Origin: DAONLM01 sp035406685
Lineage (GTDB): Bacteria; Spirochaetota; GWE2-31-10; MWDO01
NCBI GenBank assembly: GCA_035406685.1
Contig: DAONLM010000018.1
Coordinates: forward strand, 1-25,143
Length of the DNA stretch: 25,143 nt
Direction of reading: 5' to 3'
The first letter of the stretch is position 1. Every line of letters begins with the position of its first letter. The notes below the pieces were generated by a model. It made no database searches. It was not told where the DNA came from and saw nothing but the letters and a program-made list of their open reading frames with translations. Below, piece after piece: positions 15,667-22,300 of the stretch. The translations under genes were made by a program, and so were the position numbers.

Positions 15667-15695
15667 TTGAAAAAGATATACATTTATGATATAAA
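15667..15695 (+). promoter_or_regulatory. Promoter of the membrane protein-deoD-yejE operon
   Basis: TTGAAA (15667-15672) is followed after 17 bp by TATAAA (15690-15695), 59 bp upstream of the TTG start codon at 15755. Confidence 0.6.
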
Positions 15696-15754
15696 TAAAA
15701 AGTCTTTATGTCATTTTTGTAATTTTATAAAAATATTTTTTTGGGGAGTTAAAA

Positions 15755-16387
15755 TTGGAAAAACATCAGACAAAAGAATTGGTTTTTTCTTTAGTATTAA
15801 TTTTAATTGGAATACTCTTCTGGGTAATTAAAACAAAATATTTCACATATTTCTTTTTAGCACAGGATCATTTTCTAAATAAATTTGGATATGAAATTAT
15901 TGGCACAATTTTAATATTAATAGGTATTATTATTATTAAAAGAATTTATCCTTTTGTATATTCACTCATTGCAGAAGTTCTGGCTTATATTATATTAGCA
16001 TTTAATATACTAGAATTCATTTTTCATGATTTTCAAATTTTTAAAGAGATAGCCGCATATCTACCTTTTATTATGTCTCTTGAATTATTTTTTGTCTCAA
16101 AAATACTTGAAACTGGTTTAAGATATTTTGGTAATATAGAATTATCAAAAAAATGGAAATATTTTGCAGTGATAATATTTTTTGGCTTTTCAATACCATA
16201 TTATTTTTTTACATCACTAACTCTCTGTGGTTTAATAAAATATGAAGGTTTTAAATGGACAACAAAAATCATAGGTTTATTTATACCATTTTTAATCGTG
16301 GTAATATTTTTCTTTTCATATTACTTATATTATCTTATTAAATCCTTAAGATTTCTCTTGAAGATAAATAAAGAAAAAAAGGAATAG
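15755..16387 (+). CDS. Polytopic membrane protein of unknown function
   Basis: This is a 210-residue protein that starts at a TTG codon, with GGGGAG 6 bp before it. No ATG in the frame gives a better start. I count about six hydrophobic membrane segments (near residues 9-24, 45-62, 67-90, 100-118, 130-155 and 168-192) and a short Lys/Glu-rich C-terminal tail. I recognise no family motif. It is the first gene of an operon with deoD (2 bp gap) and a yejE-type permease, so a link to uptake or salvage is possible but unproven. Confidence 0.65.
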   Translation: MEKHQTKELVFSLVLILIGILFWVIKTKYFTYFFLAQDHFLNKFGYEIIGTILILIGIIIIKRIYPFVYSLIAEVLAYIILAFNILEFIFHDFQIFKEIAAYLPFIMSLELFFVSKILETGLRYFGNIELSKKWKYFAVIIFFGFSIPYYFFTSLTLCGLIKYEGFKWTTKIIGLFIPFLIVVIFFFSYYLYYLIKSLRFLLKINKEKKE

Positions 16388-16389
16388 TT

Positions 16390-17112
16390 ATGCCAATACA
16401 TATTGAAGCAGAAGAAAAGGATATAGCGAAGATAGTTCTTCTACCAGGAGACCCTAAAAGAGCAGAGTATATTGCAAAAAATTTTTTAAAGGATTCTTTT
16501 TGCTATAATGATAATAGATTAATGCTCGGTTTTACAGGAAGATATAATGACAAATTAATATCTATTCAATCTACTGGAATGGGGGCACCGTCAATCTCTA
16601 TTATAATTGAAGAACTCGTGATGTTAAAAGCAAAGACTCTAATAAGAATAGGGACATGTGGTTCTCTTAACGACTCTGTTACTCTTAAAGATCTTATTAT
16701 AGCGACAGGAGCAAATTCTACTCATAATCTATTCAGAGAATTTAATAATTCTGTTTTGTCGGCTATCCCAGATTTTAGACTTACTTATAGTTTAATTGAA
16801 AAGGCAAAAGAATATAATTTTAACACTCATTATGGAATGGTATTAAGCTCTGAGTTTTTTTATGAAAACTCATTGGATCTTTATAAAAAATTTTCTGAAT
16901 ATAATACTCTTGGAGTTGAGATGGAGACATATCCCCTCTTTGTTCTGGGGAATAAACATAAAATAAAGACAGCCTCTGTGTTGACTGTGTCTGATATTGT
17001 TTATACTCAAAAAAGAGCAAGTAAAAAGGATATTCAAAATGGAGTTGATAATATGATAAGGCTTGTTTTAGATTTAGCTGTTAAAGAGTATCCCTATTTG
17101 GCAGAGGATTAA
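16390..17112 (+). CDS. deoD: Purine-nucleoside phosphorylase, DeoD type
   Basis: This enzyme cleaves purine (deoxy)nucleosides with phosphate to the free base and (deoxy)ribose-1-phosphate in cytoplasmic purine salvage. Its 240 residues match the hexameric bacterial family. Visible motifs are the PIHIEA start, the phosphate-binding LLPGDPKRAEYIA, the STGMGAPSISI loop, RIGTCGSL, the nucleoside-binding GVEMET, and the catalytic Asp in TVSD. It begins 2 bp after the membrane-protein stop, with AGGA upstream, and is followed 3 bp later by the permease gene. The three genes are therefore one transcription unit and probably translationally linked. Confidence 0.93.
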   Translation: MPIHIEAEEKDIAKIVLLPGDPKRAEYIAKNFLKDSFCYNDNRLMLGFTGRYNDKLISIQSTGMGAPSISIIIEELVMLKAKTLIRIGTCGSLNDSVTLKDLIIATGANSTHNLFREFNNSVLSAIPDFRLTYSLIEKAKEYNFNTHYGMVLSSEFFYENSLDLYKKFSEYNTLGVEMETYPLFVLGNKHKIKTASVLTVSDIVYTQKRASKKDIQNGVDNMIRLVLDLAVKEYPYLAED

Positions 17113-17115
17113 AAG

Positions 17116-18162
17116 ATGATAAAAATATCCCCAATCACAGAGAGAAGAATAAAAAGATTCTTAAAGATAAAAAGAGCATGGATTTCATTATTAATACTTA
17201 CTGTTTTTTACATAATATCTCTTTTTAGCGAGCTACTCGTCAATGATAAGCCACTTATAATAAAATACAATAATAAAATATATCTTTTTGCAGCATACAG
17301 ATTTTATTCTGATAAGACTTTTGGTGGTAAATATGATACTGAAGCAGACTATAAGAAATTAAAAGATTCACAGCAATTTAAAAATAATAAAGATAATTTT
17401 ATGATCTTTCCTATTATACCTTATGGACCTTATAAAGATGATCTTGAGAATTTAAAAGGATATCCCCCTACTCCTCCAGATTTTAAACACATATTAGGCA
17501 CAGATGATAGGGGGCGTGATGTTTTTGCAAGACTTCTTTATGGCTTCAGGGTATCAATGACATTCTCAATTCTATTATTAATCTTTGAAATATTAATTGG
17601 TGTTATAGTAGGCGGAATTCAGGGTTATCTGGGAGGTATAGTGGATATCACCCTTCAAAGAATAATAGAAATTTTATCCAGCCTACCTTTTTTATATATT
17701 GTTATATTATTAGGCCATACTATTGGCAAAGGTTTTATAATGCTTATTGTTGTGATATCTATTTTTAATTGGATTGGCCTTTCTTACTATATTAGAGCAG
17801 AATTTTTAAGGATAAAACAATTTCAATTTGTTGAGGCAGCAAAGTCAATGGGCTCTTCCCACGTTAGAATACTCTTTTCAGAAATACTCCCAAATGCTTT
17901 AACTCCTATAATCTCATTTACACCATTTTCATTGATTGCTGGGATATCCATTCTTTCTTCTCTTGATTTTCTTGGTTTTGGGTTACCAGCGCCAACACCA
18001 AGTTGGGGAGAATTAATAAGGCAGGGGACAGAAAATTTAAATTGCTACTGGCTTTCTGTCTTTCCTTTTGTTGCTCTATTTTTAACACTCCTTTTAACAG
18101 CATTTGTTGGAGAAGGTATACGAGAAGCAATGGATCCAAAAGAGTATAGTAAATATGAATAA
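17116..18162 (+). CDS. yejE: ABC transporter permease, YejE type
   Basis: This is an inner-membrane permease of 348 residues in the peptide/nickel (DppC/OppC) family. The YejE features are clear: the N-terminal block SPITERRIKRFLKIKRAWIS, a first membrane segment, then the periplasmic stretch SELLVNDKPLIIKYNNKIYL with DKTFGGKYDTEADY. The family motif GTDDRGRDVFARLLYGFRVS follows, as does the cytoplasmic coupling loop EAAKSMGSSHVRILFSEILP. E. coli YejE works with YejA, YejB and YejF in uptake of peptides such as microcin C. None of those partners is in the window. The gene downstream is convergent and the one upstream is deoD, so this permease is separated from its usual cluster. Partners encoded elsewhere are inferred. 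Confidence 0.87.
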   Translation: MIKISPITERRIKRFLKIKRAWISLLILTVFYIISLFSELLVNDKPLIIKYNNKIYLFAAYRFYSDKTFGGKYDTEADYKKLKDSQQFKNNKDNFMIFPIIPYGPYKDDLENLKGYPPTPPDFKHILGTDDRGRDVFARLLYGFRVSMTFSILLLIFEILIGVIVGGIQGYLGGIVDITLQRIIEILSSLPFLYIVILLGHTIGKGFIMLIVVISIFNWIGLSYYIRAEFLRIKQFQFVEAAKSMGSSHVRILFSEILPNALTPIISFTPFSLIAGISILSSLDFLGFGLPAPTPSWGELIRQGTENLNCYWLSVFPFVALFLTLLLTAFVGEGIREAMDPKEYSKYE

Positions 18163-18193
18163 CTTAGACAATTGTCGTAAAATTAATGGTTGC

Positions 18194-18946
18194 TTACCTG
18201 TATTTTTTGATAATAAATTTTTCAATTAAATTTTTTAAGAATAGATAGTCTTCATTGTTTAGTTTTTTTTCTCTTTTAAATGTTTTTATATATTTATTAT
18301 CAATATATTCTATTAGATATTTTAAAAAATTCTCAATTTGTGATTTTGTTATTGAATGAATTTTATTTTTTTTATGATTTGAGATAATATTTTCTAAATC
18401 TGGCCAAATTTTTTCTCTTAATTCTGCAAATAGATCTTTTAGTCTTATTTTCTTTTTTAACTGATATTCCTTAAATTCATGATCAACTGTATCTCTAACC
18501 ACCTTAATAATACTCTCTTTCATCTTATCTGTTAAATGAAAATTTATATATCTATCAAGCATATCTTCTACAATAAGATTTTTTAATCTCTCTTTATCCT
18601 CATCTTTTCTATATAGACTCAAATCAAAATAGACTATAACTTCATTCACTTTTTTTTCTATTTGAGAAAGGATTTCAATATCGAAGATTTGTTCTTCTGA
18701 TATTAAATCTTTTTCTTCTATTATTTCAAGTTCTTCTAAATTATAAAATTCTTCTTTAACTTCTATCTCTTCATCTATCTTTTCATTTTCTCTTTTTATA
18801 AAATTTAATATCTCTTTTTCATATTCTAAAAATGCCGGCTCTATTATATCTTTTGCTGGTCCATCAAGATAAATTTTTTCGTCTGGATCAAATAATTCAT
18901 AATGTCTTTTTATCCTTCTTTTTAAATCTTCTTCTATTGGATGCAT
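18194..18946 (-). CDS. Acidic, helical hypothetical protein
   Basis: This is a 250-residue protein with no signal peptide, no membrane segment and no motif I recognise. It is mostly predicted helix. A Glu-rich central tract (about 45-95, EKEILNFIKRENEKIDEEIE and LEELEIIEEKDLISEEQIF) is followed by a Lys-rich helical half. The start ATG has AGAGGC upstream. It lies 76 bp beyond the murB stop on the same strand, so it could be read from the same transcript. It converges on the yejE gene with a 31-bp gap containing the palindrome GACAATTGTC (18167-18176). Confidence 0.6.
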   Translation of the reverse strand: MHPIEEDLKRRIKRHYELFDPDEKIYLDGPAKDIIEPAFLEYEKEILNFIKRENEKIDEEIEVKEEFYNLEELEIIEEKDLISEEQIFDIEILSQIEKKVNEVIVYFDLSLYRKDEDKERLKNLIVEDMLDRYINFHLTDKMKESIIKVVRDTVDHEFKEYQLKKKIRLKDLFAELREKIWPDLENIISNHKKNKIHSITKSQIENFLKYLIEYIDNKYIKTFKREKKLNNEDYLFLKNLIEKFIIKKYR

Positions 18947-19022
18947 ATTTGCCTCTTGTATTCATTATCGTCTACTTAATACTAAAAATTTTACATTTGT
19001 TAAAAAACAAAAAAATCTTGCT

Positions 19023-19925
19023 TTAATCTTGAAAATCACCCAATAATTGCACCTCTTTTTCAAGTTTATATCCTTTTCTTTCATATACACTGTTTTCAAT
19101 AAATTTTATTAATTCAAAAACATCATTAGCTTTTGCATTTTTATAATTTATAATAAAATTTGCATGTTTTTCGTAAACTTTTGCCCCTCCTATTTTAACT
19201 CCTTTTAAACCGAGATCTTCGATAATTTTACCACTCGGAATACCTATACTATAATCATTTTTAAAGATACAGCCAGCAGAGGGATACAAGAATTGTCCTT
19301 TTTTTATTCTGTCTTTTTTATTTTTATTTGCCTCTTTTAATATCTTAAAAAACTTAGATTTTTCTAATTTTAATATCACTTTATATATGAATAGATCTCT
19401 ATTATCCATAAAATATGTCTTTTTATAGGCATAAAAGATCTCTTTTTTATTCAATTGAATAATATTTCCAGTTTTATCAATTGCAATCACACTTTCTACA
19501 ATATCAGAAAATTCTTTGCCATAACAGCGAGCATTCATAAATACAGCTCCCCCAATTGAGCCAGGAAGCCCATTACTAAATTCAAGACCTGATAAAAAGT
19601 TAAATAAGGCTATCCTGTTTAGTTTTGTTAGAGTAATTCCAGATTCTGTTTCTATGCAATTATTTTTTACTTTATATTTATTTAATCTATGAGTAAAAAT
19701 GATTAAACCGTTATAACCTTTATCTGAGATTAATAAATTTGCTCCGCCACCAATTATAAAGTAAGGTAAATTATTTTCCTGTGCAAAGAGAAATGCTAAT
19801 TTTATCTCCTCTGGATTGCTGGGAAAACAGGAGTATTTTGCCCTTCCACCTATTTTAAAAGTGGTATATTTTGCTAAACTTAGATCTTTTATAATCTTTA
19901 AATTTTTATACAACAGGTAATTCAA
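19023..19925 (-). CDS. murB: UDP-N-acetylenolpyruvoylglucosamine reductase
   Basis: This FAD enzyme reduces UDP-GlcNAc-enolpyruvate to UDP-MurNAc, the second committed step of peptidoglycan precursor synthesis. It has 300 residues, the usual size for the short (type II) form. FAD-binding motifs are FKIGGRAKY (23-31), IIGGGANLLISDKGYNG (57-73) and GLPGSIGGAVFMNARCYG (119-136). The closing catalytic Glu is in LEKEVQLLG. In the proton-donor motif, normally (S/N)xGS.F.N, the Ser is Cys219 (SAGCIFKN). The start is TTG at 19925, supported by AAGGA six bases upstream, and it overlaps the end of the receiver-protein gene by 20 bp. Confidence 0.92.
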   Translation of the reverse strand: MNYLLYKNLKIIKDLSLAKYTTFKIGGRAKYSCFPSNPEEIKLAFLFAQENNLPYFIIGGGANLLISDKGYNGLIIFTHRLNKYKVKNNCIETESGITLTKLNRIALFNFLSGLEFSNGLPGSIGGAVFMNARCYGKEFSDIVESVIAIDKTGNIIQLNKKEIFYAYKKTYFMDNRDLFIYKVILKLEKSKFFKILKEANKNKKDRIKKGQFLYPSAGCIFKNDYSIGIPSGKIIEDLGLKGVKIGGAKVYEKHANFIINYKNAKANDVFELIKFIENSVYERKGYKLEKEVQLLGDFQD

Positions 19926-21024
19926 TCTTTATCCTTCTTATTCTATTTTTTAAATCATTTGTGATATTAAGACTACCGCCTATATTTTGTAAATATGCTT
20001 TTATATCATTTAAAGAAAATATCGAATCTTTTAAAATTTCTTCATTATATAAAGCAATTAAATTTAGATTATCAATAACTAAAAATGAATTATCGTTTAT
20101 CTCAATTGCAATAAACTTTTTTTCATTAATATCTTTTGTTTTTGTCATTATTTCAATTCTTTTTTCTTTTGCTAATGAGTATCTAAAATTAAAGATAGAC
20201 TCCTCTATAAAATGTAAAATACATTGAACAACCTTTAATGATTCAAGATGAGTATTTGGAATCTCTGTGTATTCGGTCTTAACCTCTATCCCTTTCTTTT
20301 CAAGAGTATCTTTTAAGATTTTTAATATATCCTCTATGATTTCATTTATATTTATTCCTTTTTCTGAAGAATATTCACTCAACAAAACTTCATTTATTTG
20401 AATGATCTCCTCAAGATTTATTATTTTATCTTTAAAGTTATTGATAAAATCAATAAATTTTTCCTTTTGTTTTTCAGTATCATGCGATTCAAGCAAAAAC
20501 TGCTCTTTCCATATAAAAAGTTCTGCCAATAATTGATCAATATAGTTATCAACTCTATTTAACATTGAGGATAAAATATTAAGCATCCCAGCCCTGAAAG
20601 ATTTGTCTATTACAATATCCATATATCTTTTATTTTCTATTACTAAATTTCTATTCTCTATTGCTCTCATTATTCTTTTTTTTAAATCATCCTGATTTAC
20701 TATTGGCTTAACAATTACATCATATACATTAGAATAAACTTTTTCATAATAATCATTGCTGTTAAACATATCTTTTGTTAATATAGCTATCCTTGGGATA
20801 TCTGGATAAAATTCTGTAAAATATTTTAGAAGTTCATAGGGCTTTGCTACATCAAAGGTAAGATCAATAATCACAAGATCAATATCAGTATTTGACATTA
20901 TTTCTTTTGAGGTATCTTTATCTAATACAACTTTTAATTTATATCCTATCTCTCCAAATACAATAGAAAAGAGCGATAATAATTCTACGTCATTGTTTAT
21001 TAATAATATATTCTTTTCTCTCAT
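19906..21024 (-). CDS. Receiver domain fused to a degenerate histidine-kinase-like module
   Basis: This is a 372-residue cytoplasmic protein. Residues 1-120 form a CheY-like receiver with Asp54 (phosphoacceptor position, LVIIDL), Thr83 and Lys106 (VIVKPI). The usual acidic pair before them is Asn10-Asn11 (LLINNDVE). Residues about 140-235 are helical, in the place of a dimerisation/phosphotransfer region, but without an H-box His. Residues about 225-370 follow the layout of a HATPase_c domain: ININEIIEDILKILKDTLEK, GIEVKTEYTEIP, an N-box-like HFIEESIF, EINDN, YLQNIGGSLNI and RRIKIELPV. The N-box Asn, DxGxG and G2 glycine motifs are not intact. It is probably a non-enzymatic signalling adaptor. 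The gene has a strong promoter (21077-21105), an AAGGAAG ribosome-binding site, and overlaps murB. Confidence 0.75.
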   Translation of the reverse strand: MREKNILLINNDVELLSLFSIVFGEIGYKLKVVLDKDTSKEIMSNTDIDLVIIDLTFDVAKPYELLKYFTEFYPDIPRIAILTKDMFNSNDYYEKVYSNVYDVIVKPIVNQDDLKKRIMRAIENRNLVIENKRYMDIVIDKSFRAGMLNILSSMLNRVDNYIDQLLAELFIWKEQFLLESHDTEKQKEKFIDFINNFKDKIINLEEIIQINEVLLSEYSSEKGININEIIEDILKILKDTLEKKGIEVKTEYTEIPNTHLESLKVVQCILHFIEESIFNFRYSLAKEKRIEIMTKTKDINEKKFIAIEINDNSFLVIDNLNLIALYNEEILKDSIFSLNDIKAYLQNIGGSLNITNDLKNRIRRIKIELPVV

Positions 21025-21076
21025 ATTCTTCCTTAATTTAAAGTAGTTTTATTAGAAAACTGAAATAGATGATTTT

Positions 21077-21105
21077 ATTATATTTTTTTTAATCATAAAT
21101 TTCAA
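21077..21105 (-). promoter_or_regulatory. Promoter of the receiver protein-murB operon
   Basis: On the minus strand, TTGAAA (21105-21100) is followed after 17 bp by TATAAT (21082-21077), 52 bp before the ATG at 21024. Confidence 0.75.
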
Positions 21106-21258
21106 GATTTTATTTTAAAATTAGGAAAAAATAAAATTCTTATATATTTTATTTAAATTGAGATAAAAATTTTTAAAATAAAACCTAAAGAATATTTTAA
21201 ATCAAACCGAAAATAAAATTGTTATGGTTAATAATTTTTAAATTATCTTAATTTAAAT

Positions 21259-21293
21259 GGGGCTGCGGTGTTCATGTTCAGCCTCTTTTTTTT
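21259..21293 (+). terminator. Unassigned terminator-like hairpin
   Basis: GGGGCTG (21259-21265) pairs with CAGCCTC (21279-21285), with one G-T pair and a 13-nt loop, and is followed by eight T (21286-21293). It points along the plus strand, but no plus-strand gene precedes it within 3 kb. It may end an unseen small RNA, or stop antisense transcription. Confidence 0.5.
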
Positions 21294-21350
21294 ATTATGA
21301 GCATAAGGGATATTGGAATTTTAAGCAGTTAAAATTGCAGATTTTTCCTT

Positions 21351-22040
21351 AGTTTAATTTTGTTTTAGAGAAAGATTATAATTGTGTTATTTATTTTTTG
21401 CTAAAATTTCTAATAAATCTTACTAATAATAGGTCTCAAAGCCTATTACTTGGTAGCAATCGTTGTAGATTGCCTTATAAAAGGGCGTGGTGTTGCCTTT
21501 AAAATGGGACAATTCTCTACTCTTCCACCACCTCTTTACCCCTGTTACTTTCAACCATAACCTCAATGTCATAAGACTGCACTTCTTCTCAAATCCAAGC
21601 ATCCCCATTTTCTCATATTCTTCAATGAAAACTTCAAGAATTGTCCTAATCAATTTTGCCATGCTGAAAAAATTAAGATCAGCATGGATTTTCTTTAAGA
21701 ATCTATAATCCTCCTTTGGTAAATAGAAATGAATGGATGCATCTGCGTTTATTCTTTCATAGACATTCTCATCCTCGGGGCCAAAACAGTATCTATTTTT
21801 GATCCTGTCAGAGAATTTTTGTAATATGTAACAGATCAATTTTGACAGAGAAATATTCTCTATCTTTGCTATTTTTGCAAGTTTTTTCTTCATAGTAGAA
21901 GTAACTACAAAATGTAGTTCCTGATCTTTTTTGTAATTTAATTTTGTATTCATAATAAATCCTCCATAAAAAATATTCTATATATTAATCACAAAATTTT
22001 TGAGAAAATCCTTTACAAGTTTTAGAAAAAAAATTAGTTT
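21351..22040 (-). repeat. Dispersed cassette, copy C
   Basis: This unit is the copy C gene with conserved flanks matching copy B on both sides. Upstream of the gene, 21984-22032 matches 15554-15604. Downstream, AGAGAAAGATTATAAT and GTGTTATTTATTT at about 21366-21395 match copies B and D. The region beyond the upstream edge carries the AAGTGAGGGACAGACCTA repeat. Boundaries are approximate. Confidence 0.6.
21423..21953 (-). CDS. Dispersed-family protein, copy C (tandem RHH-like)
   Basis: This is a 176-residue basic, soluble protein with the same layout as copy B. Unit 1 spans about 12-46 (ELHFVVTSTMKKKLAKIAKI, then NISLSKLICYILQKF). Unit 2 spans about 72-112 (SIHFYLPKEDYRFLKKIHAD, then LNFFSMAKLIRTILEVF). 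A Trp/Lys/Arg-rich C-terminal region ends in GFETYY. The stretch KEDYRFLKKIHADLNFFSMA is identical in B and C, and the last 24 residues differ at one position, while other parts have diverged. This points to selection on the protein rather than very recent copying. GGAGG lies 8 bp before the ATG. It is probably DNA-binding, but its target is unknown. Confidence 0.7.
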   Translation of the reverse strand: MNTKLNYKKDQELHFVVTSTMKKKLAKIAKIENISLSKLICYILQKFSDRIKNRYCFGPEDENVYERINADASIHFYLPKEDYRFLKKIHADLNFFSMAKLIRTILEVFIEEYEKMGMLGFEKKCSLMTLRLWLKVTGVKRWWKSRELSHFKGNTTPFYKAIYNDCYQVIGFETYY

Positions 22041-22055
22041 TTTTGAAAAAAATTG

Positions 22056-22108
22056 AAGTGAGGGACAGACCTATGATTTCTTTATAATTAAAGTGAGGGA
22101 CAGACCTA
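22056..22108 (+). repeat. Direct repeat AAGTGAGGGACAGACCTA (two copies)
   Basis: Exact 18-bp copies lie at 22056-22073 and 22091-22108, 35 bp apart, and are much more G+C-rich than their surroundings. I recall GTGAGGGACAGACC-type sequences scattered in many bacterial genomes, often near IS200-like (REP-associated) tyrosine transposases. No such gene is in the window, so that link is an inference from memory. Confidence 0.6.
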
Positions 22109-22252
22109 AACTTATCATGATGTGAAACCAATTTTCAATAGATACAGGATAACTTACAAATTAAAATTTTGTATATTAAAATAAGCAAGATTGAAACTTC
22201 TCAAAAAACTTAATACATACTCATTTCATCTATAAAAAAAGATATGATTATA

Positions 22253-22292
22253 AAGATCCCTCTTTAATCATAAAATTTTAAAGAGGGATCTT
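22253..22292 (-). terminator. Terminator hairpin of the cysK-metY operon
   Basis: A perfect 15-bp stem pairs AAGATCCCTCTTTAA (22253-22267) with its complement at 22278-22292 around a 10-nt loop. It begins 8 bp past the metY stop. The T-run after it on the minus strand is weak, so it may also act as an mRNA-stabilising end. Confidence 0.7.
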
Positions 22293-22300
22293 GGTTAATA

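Larger units (their letters stand above)
21025..21422. other. A+T-rich intergenic region
   Basis: This 398-bp stretch holds the minus-strand promoter at 21077-21105, an unassigned plus-strand hairpin with T-run (21259-21293), and the downstream flank of cassette copy C from about 21351. I see no gene in it. The part from 21110 to 21250 is almost pure A/T. Confidence 0.6.
21954..22300. other. Intergenic region between copy C and metY
   Basis: This 347-bp stretch holds the conserved upstream flank of copy C (to about 22040), two direct copies of AAGTGAGGGACAGACCTA, and the long hairpin after metY (22253-22292). No coding sequence is seen. Confidence 0.6.
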
